From: Phytophthora hibernalis
Lineage: Eukaryota; Oomycota; Peronosporomycetes; Peronosporales; Peronosporaceae
Reading direction: 5' to 3'
Assembly: GCA_012656075.1 (NCBI GenBank)
Contig: JAAKBF010000042.1
Location: 310,001 to 374,000, forward strand
Length of the DNA stretch: 64,000 nucleotides
Position numbers and translations under genes: made by a program. The notes beneath the pieces are model-generated. The model was given only the letters and a program-made list of their open reading frames with translations, was not told the origin of the DNA and did not search any database. Positions 52,830-63,975 of this stretch are shown in pieces; position 1 is the first letter of the stretch; the number at the start of each line of letters is the position of its first letter.

Positions 52830-53158
52830 ATCATGAGTCGCCAGGAGATGAATGCCGTGGCACCATTTATTCGGCAGCCTGTGATCCCCTAGGTGGCGAG
52901 CTCTGAAAGTTTAAAGAAGGAAAGCTTTGCCGCATCGGTGTTGAAGAAGGCCGCCTCGTATCGAAGAAGAGCGCCTATGTCCAGATCGACACAAATCCTC
53001 CAACTTCAAACCTTGCAGAGCGTTTGTTCAATGTCGCTCGTGCCACGTACGGAATCCACCGCCACTCGCTGGTGCCAGCTACGCTGGAGTTGATTCTCTT
53101 TTCAAAGAGCTAACGAACGCTACTGGAATGCACAGACAGTTGATGAGTGCATAGATTA
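52830..53158 (+). pseudogene. hAT transposase C-terminal dimerisation fragment
   Basis: Frames read SRQEMNAVAPFIRQPVIP, then VQIDTNPPTSNLAERLFNVA and YGIHRHSLVPATLELILF, followed after a frame change by NERYWNAQTVDECID and a stop. The TSNxxERLF block is the hallmark of the hAT dimerisation domain. It is in the same orientation and order as the hAT part ending at 51415, so the two are likely one gene split by 1.4 kb of gypsy sequence. Confidence 0.78.
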
Positions 53159-53998
53159 GACCCTTTTCCATTATGCATTAATCCCCATTAATGGCCATTA
53201 TGTATGTAAGGTGTCTCGTGTTTATTGATGCATAATGCATGGGCCGCTTGAGAAATGACATGTGATTAATGCCTTTATCGCGAGCCCTGGGTGACGATGC
53301 GCAGGATAAATACGTACGGCATCCATTGTGCCATACACCCTCCTCGCGTTCTCCACTGACATCCAGAAACCGAAGAACATCGTCGTATACAACAGCCGTA
53401 GCACATTCATGCTGCATCTGCTTCAGTCGTTTGGGCTTGATGGCTAAGCGCCCATCCGCTCGAGCTCCACAAACGACAAGCACGTCGTGGTCACTGGACT
53501 CCTCGCGCGGATGCTTATCGCCAACGCCGCGGTGGACCACCGCCATCTCCGCCGCCTACTCTACCAACACTGCGAACGCCATCTCCGCCGCCATCGCCAC
53601 TACGATAATAAGGCTGCGGTCAGTAAGTCACTTCGGTTGCTGCAACATTGGTGACATAGATGATGTTGAATGACCTGCGTGGCGAGTGGTGGTTGAGGAC
53701 TAGACTGCCAGGATAAAGGACTTCCAAGAAAGAGGTCCGAGAGATTTCTAGGATTATCCTTTGCATGCGTGCAGAGTCCTATTGGCCGCGGCCAGTGTAG
53801 TCAGGATATGTCCACGGGGGTTATTGCTCGAGAAGCTTTACCCTACAACAACACTAAAACAACATCAATCATATTTCCTTTTTACTTGGAGCTCGCAGTG
53901 CTTTTTGGTTATTGTTTTTGTTGGTACGAACACTTAGACGTCCGTCTAATCTGGTTCATTAAGAAGAAGTGCTACGAGATCACTACGAATATCTCGTA
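53159..53998. other. Region holding the probable 5' LTR of the copia element
   Basis: No gene was recognised. Because a copia-type primer-binding site lies at 53999, the LTR should end at about 53998 (ATATCTCGTA); its start could not be fixed. The 3' partner LTR was not found in the window. Confidence 0.35.
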
Positions 53999-54013
53999 GG
54001 TTATGAGCCCAAG
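53999..54013 (+). promoter_or_regulatory. Copia primer-binding site
   Basis: GGTTATGAGCCCAAG matches the PBS seen at 60528-60540 and resembles the half-molecule initiator tRNA-Met primer site used by copia elements. Confidence 0.7.
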
Positions 54014-54025
54014 GGGATTTTGTTT

Positions 54026-55517
54026 GAATCAGAGAATTAATTAAGAAGAAGGATGTTTGGAACTGTGCCGTCGCGAGTAAATGCTGGTCAGCGGCAACAA
54101 CAGCAAGGACAGCCACAACAAGTGCCCGGCGTGCGGAAGGTGCCCGGTGCGGCTAAACCTCCCAAATTGTGAGGACGGGGGATTTGACTTGTACAGGGCT
54201 CGCTTTGAGTTGTATTTGTGGCAACAAGATTGTTGGGATGTTGTGGCTGGTACGGAAGGTCCTGACGTACAAGATGCTGAGTTAAATCGAATTTTCGTAG
54301 AACGAAATCTGTATGCTCGTGATTGCATGTAGTACGGCTTGCTTCCGAAAGATACCAAGAAAGTCTGCAAAATGCTGCGCGTGAGCGAAATGTGGACTGC
54401 TTTTAAAGGGACAAGGCAAAGCGCGATTTTGCCAACGCAATTCGAATTCGAGCCAAGTTGTACGGCGCGCGATTTAAAAGGGATGGGTATGGATAAATAC
54501 TTAGAAGACCTAGAAGACTATCGCCGCCTGTTGGAGAATATGAACACGATTATCTCAGACGAAGATATGGCGAATATCATTTTGACTGGAGTGGAAAGCA
54601 CGCACAGAAATGTGGTGCGAATGTTTAATCGTGATGACCAGGAACCTACTCTTAATCAAGTGCTTAATAGTCTTCGTGGTGAAGCCGAAATGGATAAGGC
54701 CAAGGAAGAGCGCAACAAGCAAAAAGAGAAAAAGGAAGAAGGAGGCAGGCAAATTGGCTCCATGAAAAGAGCAAGGGTAAGGGACCAAGGAAAGGCAAGA
54801 AGATGAAGAAAGTTGGTGCAGGAAAGAAAGTCAAAGAGGCACGAGAGTGTTGGTTCTGTGAGAAACCTGGGCATCTCAGAGCTGATTGCAGGCTGTGGAA
54901 GGCCGAACAGAAGAAGAAGTCGAAATAACAGGACCAAGACAGTGACGATGATACTGCAGCCGGCGAAAAACCCAAGAGGGTACGTCGAAAAAGGATGCAT
55001 AGTCGGTTGGGGTTTTGGACGGTGGACAAAAAGCCAGGTGCAACTGGCATGGTTCGTTCATCTCAAGACACTAAAACCACGGAAATGTTGGCTTGTTCGT
55101 CAGATCGACTTACACAAGAGTGAATGTTGGACACTGGAACTATTGTACATGTGTGTACGAGTGGGTCGTTATTCGTAGATAATTTAAGGGAAGATACGGA
55201 ATATTTTCATGATTAGCAAGGAGACAGATCTACGTCGGACGGAATTGGTCGAGTTCGCATCCGGACAAGTAATGGCCTGGATCCTAATGATGATAATATT
55301 ATTTTTGACTTGGAAGAAACTCGCTATTCGCCTGATGGTCGAGCCAATCTAATAAGTCAAGAACGACTTGAGCAGGATGGTTGGGATCCATTGACTCCAC
55401 CTGCATCGACGCGTCATTTACGTCACGAACCCAAATTACCCTGGGATACAACTAGTGTTTAAGAAGCGGCGTGGCCACTACTGGTTAGACACAGCACCTG
55501 TTAATTCGGACAATCCC
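54026..55517 (+). repeat. Copia gag-protease tandem unit 1 (1,492 bp)
   Basis: Starts GAATCAGAGAATTAATTAAG and ends GACAATCCC. It encodes a broken copia gag: YRARFELYLWQQDCWDVV, MGMDKYLEDLEDYRRLLENM, MANIILTG, then a zinc knuckle CWFCEKPGHLRADC (54848-54889) and a degraded protease region (LISQERLEQDGWDPLTPP). A TAG after RDCM and several frame changes make it a pseudogene. Confidence 0.92.
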
Positions 55518-57012
55518 GAATCAGAGAATTAATTAAGAAGAAGGATGTTTGGAACTGTGCCGTCGCGAGTAAATGCTGGTCAGCGGCAACAACAGCAAGG
55601 ACAGCCACAACAAGTGCCCGGCGTGCGGAAGGTGCCCGGTGCGGCTAAACCTCCCAAATTGTGAGGACGGGGGATTTGACTTGTACAGGGCTCGCTTTGA
55701 GTTGTATTTGTGGCAACAAGATTGTTGGGATGTTGTGGCTGGTACGGAAGGTCCTGACGTACAAGATGCTGAGTTAAATCGAATTTTCGTAGAACGAAAT
55801 CTGTATGCTCGTGATTGCATGTAGTACGGCTTGCTTCCGAAAGATACCAAGAAAGTCTGCAAAATGCTGCGCGTGAGCGAAATGTGGACTGCTTTTAAAG
55901 GGACAAGGCAAAGCGCGATTTTGCCAACGCAATTCGAATTCGAGCCAAGTTGTACGGCGCGCGATTTAAAAAGGGGATGGGTATGGATAAATACTTAGAA
56001 GACCTAGAAGACTATCGCCGCCTGTTGGAGAATATGAACACGATTATCTCAGACGAAGATATGGCGAATATCATTTTGACTGAGTGGAAAGCACGCACAG
56101 AAATGTGGTGCGAATGTTTAATCGTGATGACCAGGAACCTACTCTTAATCAAGTGCTTAATAGTCTTCGTGGTGAAGCCGAAATGGATAAGGCCAAGGAA
56201 GAGCGCAACAAGCAAAAAGAGAAAAAGGAAGAAGGAGGCAGGCAAATTGGCTCCATGAAAAGAGCAAGGGTAAGGGACCAAGGAAAGGCAAGAAGATGAA
56301 GAAAGTTGGTGCAGGAAAGAAAGTCAAAGAGGCACGAGAGTGTTGGTTCTGTGAGAAACCTGGGCATCTCAGAGCTGATTGCAGGCTGTGGAAGGCCGAA
56401 CAGAAGAAGAAGTCGAAATAACAGGACCAAGACAGTGACGATGATACTGCAGCCGGCGAAAAACCCAAGAGGGGTACGTCGAAAAAGGATGCATAGTCGG
56501 TTGGGGTTTTGGACGGTGGACAAAAAAGCCAGGTGCAACTGGCATGGTTCGTTCATCTCAAGACACTAAAACCACGGAAATGTTGGCTTGTTCGTCAGAT
56601 CGACTTACACAAGAGTGAATGTTGGACACTGGAACTATTGTACATGTGTGTACGAGTGGGTCGTTATTCGTAGATAATTTAAGGGAAGATACGGAATATT
56701 TTCATGATTAGCAAGGAGACAGATCTACGTCGGACGGAATTGGTCGAGTTCGCATCCGGACAAGTAATGGCCTGGATCCTAATGATGATAATATTATTTT
56801 TGACTTGGAAGAAACTCGCTATTCGCCTGATGGTCGAGCCAATCTAATAAGTCAAGAACGACTTGAGCAGGATGGTTGGGATCCATTGACTCCACCTGCA
56901 TCGACGCGTCATTTACGTCACGAACCCAAATTACCCTGGGATACAACTAGTGTTTAAGAAGCGGCGTGGCCACTACTGGTTAGACACAGCACCTGTTAAT
57001 TCGGACAATCCC
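55518..57012 (+). repeat. Copia gag-protease tandem unit 2 (1,495 bp)
   Basis: Near-identical to unit 1, including the stop after RDCM. It differs mainly by homopolymer length (e.g. TTTAAAAAGGGG near 55965 against TTTAAAAGGG in unit 1) and by ACTGAGTGG (56080) against ACTGGAGTGG. Confidence 0.92.
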
Positions 57013-58506
57013 GAATCAGAGAATTAATTAAGAAGAAGGATGTTTGGAACTGTGCCGTCGCGAGTAAATGCTGGTCAGCGGCAACAACAGCAAGGACAGC
57101 CACAACAAGTGCCCGGCGTGCGGAAGGTGCCCGGTGCGGCTAAACCTCCCAAATTGTGAGGACGGGGATTTGACTTGTACAGGGCTCGCTTTGAGTTGTA
57201 TTTGTGGCAACAAGATTGTTGGGATGTTGTGGCTGGTACGGAAGGTCCTGACGTACAAGATGCTGAGTTAAATCGAATTTTCGTAGAACGAAATCTGTAT
57301 GCTCGTGATTGCATGTAGTACGGCTTGCTTCCGAAAGATACCAAGAAAGTCTGCAAAATGCTGCGCGTGAGCGAAATGTGGACTGCTTTTAAAGGACAAG
57401 GCAAAGCGCGATTTTGCCAACGCAATTCGAATTCGAGCCAAGTTGTACGGCGCGCGATTTAAAAAGGGGATGGGTATGGATAAATACTTAGAAGACCTAG
57501 AAGACTATCGCCGCCTGTTGGAGAATATGAACACGATTATCTCAGACGAAGATATGGCGAATATCATTTTGACTGGAGTGGAAAGCACGCACAGAAATGT
57601 GGTGCGAATGTTTAATCGTGATGACCAGGAACCTACTCTTAATCAAGTGCTTAATAGTCTTCGTGGTGAAGCCGAAATGGATAAGGCCAAGGAAGAGCGC
57701 AACAAGCAAAAAGAGAAAAAGGAAGAAGGAGGCAGGCAAATTGGCTCCATGAAAAGAGCAAGGGTAAGGGACCAAGGAAAGGCAAGAAGATGAAGAAAGT
57801 TGGTGCAGGAAAGAAAGTCAAAGAGGCACGAGAGTGTTGGTTCTGTGAGAAACCTGGGCATCTCAGAGCTGATTGCAGGCTGTGGAAGGCCGAACAGAAG
57901 AAGAAGTCGAAATAACAGGACCAAGACAGTGACGATGATACTGCAGCCGGCGAAAAACCCAAGAGGGGTACGTCGAAAAAGGATGCATAGTCGGTTGGGG
58001 TTTTGGACGGTGGACAAAAAAGCCAGGTGCAACTGGCATGGTTCGTTCATCTCAAGACACTAAAACCACGGAAATGTTGGCTTGTTCGTCAGATCGACTT
58101 ACACAAGAGTGAATGTTGGACACTGGAACTATTGTACATGTGTGTACGAGTGGGTCGTTATTCGTAGATAATTTAAGGGAAGATACGGAATATTTTCATG
58201 ATTAGCAAGGAGACAGATCTACGTCGGACGGAATTGGTCGAGTTCGCATCCGGACAAGTAATGGCCTGGATCCTAATGATGATAATATTATTTTTGACTT
58301 GGAAGAAACTCGCTATTCGCCTGATGGTCGAGCCAATCTAATAAGTCAAGAACGACTTGAGCAGGATGGTTGGGATCCATTGACTCCACCTGCATCGACG
58401 CGTCATTTACGTCACGAACCCAAATTACCCTGGGATACAACTAGTGTTTAAGAAGCGGCGTGGCCACTACTGGTTAGACACAGCACCTGTTAATTCGGAC
58501 AATCCC
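57013..58506 (+). repeat. Copia gag-protease tandem unit 3 (1,494 bp)
   Basis: Near-identical to units 1 and 2. It differs at 57160 (GACGGGGATTT, one G fewer) and near 57400 (AAAGGACAAGG, one G fewer). It continues directly into the GAG-pre-integrase region. Confidence 0.92.
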
Positions 58507-59815
58507 GTGTGCACTTTGACTGCTACTCCGAAAATTGACAAATTGATACTGTGGCACATGCGTTTTGCACACCAGAACGTGGAAGCAATGAAAAAGATGA
58601 TTGAATTGGAGATGGTGGATGGGATGGAAAAGCTAACGTTGAACATTTCGTTGCATTGCTTGTCAGCGTGCTAAACAGAAACGGAAGTCTTATAAGCGTC
58701 AACAGGGAAAGCGTCAAAAGAAAATTGTGCGCGACTGATGTCGGATCTTTGCCACGTTGGTGTACTAACACCTGGAGGTAATATCTACTTTTAGCTTGTG
58801 CAAGACGAAGCTTCTCGTTTCAAGTGGTGCTTCTTACTCAAGGAGAAGAGTGAAGCATCCGACAATGTCATGAACTTGATATTGCAGCTGAAGAAAGATT
58901 TTAAGGTCAAATTGTTCTCCTGTGACCAAGGAAAAGAATTTGTGAGCAAAAATTTGACTGACATCTTGACCAAGAGGGCATTAAGCTTTTGACAACCAAT
59001 GCTTACACGCCTGAAGAAAATTGTCTTGTGGAGAAGCTAAATAGTAGCCTAATGAACAAGGTGCGGGCAATCAATGAAGCTGCTGGGCTCCCGCCATGCC
59101 TGTGGGGAGAGGTAGGTAGAAGTGAATAATATGAGCGCTACGAAAGCTTTAAACAGCTTGACTCCCCACGAAAAGCTTTATGGTTCTAACCCGCAAGTGG
59201 ACGATCTGCATGTTTGTGGATGTGTTTTTATCATATTCCGAAGAAGAAACGTAGTAGCAAACTCGACATGCGAGCGAATCCTGGATTATTTCTTGGATAT
59301 GCGAGTACTTCGCTAGGCTATCGTATACTTGATTTGTGCACAGGGAAGCTAGTCGAGCGACGTGATGTCGTGTTCCATGTAGAATTGACTGCAGACCCCA
59401 GTATCTGCACAATCTTATTGACAACAAGTACTTTGGGAAGGCAATTGAATTGCCAGAGAACATCGACTTTGTTTCGTTGCCGGTGAGTCATATAAATCTA
59501 CCACTGCAGGATCAAGGCGAAACGTCCATGGGCGCAAGCAATGTTTCTGGTAATGATGCCGAGCCTATGGAAATTGATGACGACGACGGCGAAACGTTCT
59601 ACGACACTGACGATGGTATGACGGAGCAATTTATTGACGATGAAGAGGATACCAGCAGCATTGGGGATAGTAGTGGGAGCAGTGACAGCGACTTCAGTGG
59701 GAGTAGAGCTCAAGTAATAGTCACTGTTCGTCGCAATGGCCGAAACAATGAAATTGATGATACAACTGCAGCATATAGTGGGGTGATACGACGGCGACGA
59801 CACGTCGGGGTACCG
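58507..59815 (+). pseudogene. Copia integrase region of element 1
   Basis: After unit 3 the frame gives the GAG-pre-integrase domain (LILWHMRFAHQNVEAMKKMI) and the integrase core VQDEASRFKWCFLLKEKSEA with LFSCDQGKEFVSKNL in place of SDNGGEF. TPEENCLVEKLN and MSATKALNSLTPHEKLYG follow, then KLDMRANPGLFLGYAS. It ends in an acidic linker (EIDDDDGETFYDTDDG). Many stops and frame changes. No reverse transcriptase follows; at about 59815 it is joined to the RNase H end of another copia element. Confidence 0.82.
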
Positions 59816-60168
59816 TCGCGCTGAGCTCCACTGAAGCGGAGTACATGGCGCTAAGCAACTGTGTGAAGGAGTGCGTGTGGATGCGTCGTCTCCTGAAGGA
59901 CATCGGTGCGGAGCAGACGGAGCCTACGGTGATCTACGAGGACAACCAAGGCGCAATGGCTTTGGCTAAGAACGTCGGCTACCAAGCCCGTACGAAACAA
60001 ATCGACATTCGCTACCACTTCATTCGCGTGAAGGTGGTGAGCAACGAGGTGGAGCTGGAATACGTGGAATCGAAAACCAGCTCGCGGACTAGGTTGACGT
60101 CGAAGACACTACGTTACTTGATGATCAAGAGCAACGTCGGACCCAAGCTTGCCGAGACTTCTAATTGA
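59816..60168 (+). pseudogene. Copia RNase H C-terminal fragment
   Basis: TVALSSTEAEYMALSNCVKE, CVWMRRLLKDIG, VIYEDNQGAMALAKNVGYQA and RTKQIDIRYHFIRVKVV are the hallmark copia RNase H motifs, in one open frame to the stop at 60168. It lies directly before the polypurine tract and LTR at 60176, so it is the 3' end of an element whose RT is missing. Confidence 0.88.
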
Positions 60169-60175
60169 GTGTGGG

Positions 60176-60524
60176 TGTTGCGATTGACACTTCGCTACGT
60201 TAGCGCGTGCATACAGCTACTGATGTATCCTGGGAACGCGGTATATTGGTTGATTGGTGAAGAGGCACGAGTGCTGCAAGGTGATTGGCTAGGCTACTCC
60301 AAATTCGGTATCGTGATTAGCTGACAACTTCAACTGATTATGATCTTCTGATGGGCATCGTTGGGCCGCATCTCAAATCGTTTGACCGCGCATTAAGAGG
60401 GAACGGTAAGGGCATTGCATTTGTAGGAGAGACAGGTAGACCAAGACACTTAACTCAATCGAACTCACTTTCGGATTTCCTTCCTACCCCTCATCTCGAC
60501 TTCCAAGCTACGTCTACATTCTCA
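60176..60524 (+). repeat. LTR shared by two adjacent copia elements
   Basis: Starts TGTTGCGATTGACAC after a purine-rich GAGTGTGGG (60167-60175) and ends near CATTCTCA at 60524. RNase H is immediately upstream and a PBS plus gag immediately downstream, so it acts as the 3' LTR of the left element and the 5' LTR of the right one. Confidence 0.7.
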
Positions 60525-60527
60525 ATT

Positions 60528-60540
60528 GGTTATGAGCCCA
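60528..60540 (+). promoter_or_regulatory. Copia primer-binding site of element 2
   Basis: GGTTATGAGCCCA, the same as at 53999. The ATG at 60532 inside it starts the gag frame (MSPNYADTVKLVEGNYFHWE). Confidence 0.72.
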
Positions 60541-62700
60541 AACTACGCTGACACCGTCAAACTCGTGGAAGGCAACTACTTCCACTGGGAGTTCAACATG
60601 AGAATGAAGCTCTCGCGCAAGGGACTACTGGCCCACATCATCAAGCCAGAGTTCGACGGCTGAGCGATCGCTGCACGGCACAATGGAAGATGGCCGATCT
60701 GAAAGCCCTTGGTGTGATCGCTGGAGACGTGAGTCTCACATACCAAGTCTACATCCGTGGAGCGACATCGGCTGTCGACTCGTGGCGCATGCTCGAGGAG
60801 CAGTTCATCCGGAACACGCTGAAGAACCGTCTCCTCGCCACCAAGAAGTTGCACAACTTTAAGATGGAGTCCGGTACGCGGTTCGCGGTTCACGTGGACC
60901 AGTTCAAGGAGATCGTCTTCCAAATGGAGACGATCTGGGAGCCTTTGGATGAGACCCGACAGCTCGTGTTGCTGCTCGGTAGTCTGACGGATGAGTACCA
61001 AATGATCCGTACCGTCCTCGAGAATACGCCTAACATGACGTTGGCGTACGCGATCAAGCTCTCTCTGGTGTTGAAGCCTCGGATGAATCGTCATCGGCTC
61101 AACAGAAGGCGTTCGTGGCCAAGAAGGACTACGGCAAGCGCAAGTTCACCGGCAAGTGCTTTTAGTGCGAGAAGCCGGGGCACAAGCAAACGGAGTGCCG
61201 CAAGAAGAAGGCCGACGAAGGACGTGGACAAGTCGCGAGAGAAACATCCGACTTCGCGTTCACGGCAACGGGTGCGATGAGCAAGACTGAGTGGCTCGTC
61301 GACTCTGGTGCAAGCTCGCACATGACCAGCGTCCGGGACAAGTTCGTGTCCATGAAGGAGCTGAAGACGCCAGTCCGCATCACGATCGCGGATGGTACGA
61401 AGATCGACGCAGTTGCAATGGGCACCGTCGGGTTGAAGCTGATGGACGGGACGTCTGTCACGCTATCGGATGTTCTGTACATCCCTGAGGTTGATGGAAG
61501 CCTCATCTCGGTAGCGAAGCTGGCCGAGAAGGACGTCGTGGCGGAGTTCAGCAACGACAAGTGTGTCTTTCGCTTTGGCGACGTAAACGTCATGGAGGCC
61601 AAGCGATGTGGAAATGTCTACAAGCTGAAGACAGTGGAGGGCGAGATATGTCGTGCTGCAACGACACCGCGTAAGGAGCCGTGGAGCGTGTTGCACGCAC
61701 GCCTAGGCCACATCCCGTACGAGCGCTATGAGCAGCTACTTACGATGGCAGAAGGGTTGCCGCGGGTTACGAAAGCACCTACGACTGTGGACGTTTATGC
61801 TGGTTGTTGCATGGGAAAAATGCATGAGGACAACTTCCCTCGCAAGCCCGAGAAACCGTCAAGAGTGCGGGGGTCCTGGACCTTGTCCACTCTGACGTCT
61901 GCAGACGAAGACACCGGGAGGTTGTACGTACGTCGTCACGTTTATCGACGACTACTCACATCACGTCACGGTGTACTTCATGAAGAAGAAGTCGGAAGTC
62001 TTGGCGAAGTTCAAAATGTTCAAGGCCGACTTGGAAAACGCTACCGGTCACAAGATCAAGCGTCTCCGCTCGGACAACGGCGGAGAGTACACGGGTCAAC
62101 TCTTCAAGGAGTATCTGACCAAGGAAGGTATCCGCCATGAAAAGACGGTGCCGTACACGCCCCAGCAAAATGGACTTGCTGAGCGCATGAACCGGAGCCT
62201 CGTCGAGATGGCTCGTTGCATGCTTTATCATGAGGGCATCGACAAGAAGTGGTGGGCTGAAGCAGTCAACACGTCTGCGTGGATCACCAACAGGATTTCC
62301 AACACTGTGACTGTGAAGACACCGTACGAGATCGTGTACCAGAAGAAACCTCAGCTCAAGAACCTCAAGGTGTTTGGTGCACTTGGCTACGCACACATTG
62401 CTGACGAGAAGCGCCGCAAGCTGGACGCCAAGGTTTTCAAGTGGCGATTCATGGGCTACGAGGATGGTGTCAAAGGATACCGCGTACTCAATGTGGCCAC
62501 GGGAAAGTACAAATCGTTCGCACTGTCAAGTTCATGGAGACCACTAGCCCGGATGACTTCATGGCAGAGATCGATGATGAAGATAACGATGGCGCGAATG
62601 ATGTCACTGTGCCTCGAGCTACTGCTCCGAGCAAGACCACACGCTTCCCGAGCGTGGGAAGGATCGCCTCGCCGCGTCGTCACGCGTCCGCTGAATACGG
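60532..62700 (+). pseudogene. Copia gag-integrase of element 2, truncated
   Basis: Gag starts MSPNYADTVKLVEGNYFHWE and continues after a frame change as WRMLEEQFIRNTLKNRLLAT (UBN2-type gag). A zinc knuckle CEKPGHKQTEC lies near 61170 with a stop just before it. The protease has WLVDSGASSHMTSVRDKF. Pre-integrase has WSVLHARLGHIPYERYEQL. Integrase has FIDDYSHHVTVYF, RLRSDNGGEYTGQLF and TPQQNGLAERMNRSL (D, D, E), then KWWAEAVNTSAWITNRI and KVFGALGYAHIADEKRRKL. The frame breaks near 61075, 61165, 61880 and 62520. At about 62680 it is cut off and fused to a tandem repeat with tRNA genes; there is no RT. Confidence 0.88.
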
Positions 62701-62881
62701 GTGACATCTCGTATCCGTCCGAATCGGCGAGGGCGAGGCGACGGCGCCATCGGACTCTGCGGCAATATCCCCGACTTTGAGTGTCGGGCTGTTGCCACGC
62801 ATGGACACGGATGCAGGTGGCAGTCTCCCTGACGTCCTACTTCACTAGCGGGACGTGAAAGGGCAAAAAGACAAAAGCAAT

Positions 62882-62948
62882 CGCCCACCGTGGGGCTCGA
62901 ACCCACGACCACAAGATTAAGAGTCTCTACCGACTGAGCTAGACGGGC
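62882..62948 (-). tRNA. tRNA-Lys(CTT) pseudogene, 6-nt deletion
   Basis: Same as the next copy except that six bases are missing between GGTAG and the anticodon stem. This removes the end of the D stem and the start of the anticodon stem. It cannot fold as a normal tRNA unless the deletion is a sequence error. Confidence 0.8.
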
Positions 62949-63424
62949 TTATACGACCCACTCACCACAAACGTACAAAATCCAACCACACGAGGCCCAC
63001 AAACTAACACACGCACATGCAGCCACACACGTATCGCCGACAACGCCCGCGCCCACGTACAGCCAACAGCCAACAGCCGCATCCATACCCGTCGTCCTGC
63101 TCCCATCACGTCTCCATTGGTCCTCGCCGACCGACCAAGGCCTCGTCCGCCTTCACGACAGCGCGCCTTGCTCTCGCTTCCACGATCGCTGTCGCTGCTG
63201 CGTGTGGCTCAGCACTGCGTCGTCGCGCGTCCGCTGAATACGGGTGACATCTCGTATCCGTCCGAATCGGCGAGGGCGAGGCGACGGCGCCATCGGACTC
63301 TGCGGCAATATGCCCGACTTTGAGTGTCGGGCTGTTGCCACGCATGGACACGGATGCAGGTGACAGTCTCCCCGACGTCCTACTGCACTAGCGGGACGTG
63401 AAAGGGCAAAAAGACAAAAGCAAT

Positions 63425-63497
63425 CGCCCACCGTGGGGCTCAAACCCACGACCACAAGATTAAGAGTCTTGCGCTCTACCGACTGAGCTAGACGGGC
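63425..63497 (-). tRNA. tRNA-Lys(CTT)
   Basis: 73 nt with discriminator G. The acceptor stem is GCCCGTC with GGTGGGC, the D arm is GCTCAGTCGGTAGAGC, the anticodon arm is CAAGA-CTCTTAA-TCTTG (anticodon CTT), and the T arm is GTGGG-TTTGAGC-CCCAC. The T loop has T where nearly all tRNAs have C56; the partial copy at 63976 keeps TTCGAGC. Downstream on the minus strand are T runs (TTTT, TTTTT) suitable as a Pol III terminator. Confidence 0.9.
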
Positions 63498-63975
63498 TTA
63501 TACACGACCCACTCACCACAAACGTACAAAATCCAACCACACGAGGCCCACAAACTAACACACGCACATGCAGCCACACACGTATCGCCGACAACGCCCG
63601 CGCCCACGTACAGCCAACAGCCAACAGCCGCATCCATACCCGTCGTCCTGCTCCCATCACGTCTCCATTGGTCCTCGCCGACCGACCAAGGCCTCGTCCG
63701 CCTTCACGACAGCGCGCCTTGCTCTCGCTTCCACGATCGCTGTCGCTGCTGCGTGTGGCTCAGCACTGCGTCGTCGCGCGTCCGCTGAATACGGGTGACA
63801 TCTCGTATCCGTCCGAATCGGCGAGGGCGAGGCGACGGCGCCATCGGACTCTGCGGCAATATGCCCGACTTTGAGTGTCGGGCTGTTGCCACGCATGGAC
63901 ACGGATGCAGGTGACAGTCTCCCTGACGTCCTACTGCACTAGCGGGACGTGAAAGGGCAAAAAGACAAAAGCAAT

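Noticed and set aside
53178..53546. 122-residue minus-strand frame after the hAT fragment
   Set aside because: No recognisable motif; it lies where the copia 5' LTR is expected.
63017..63247. Repeated 76-residue ORF (also at 63568) in the tRNA array
   Set aside because: It exists only because the 551-bp unit repeats. It has no start context or domain and runs opposite the tRNA genes.
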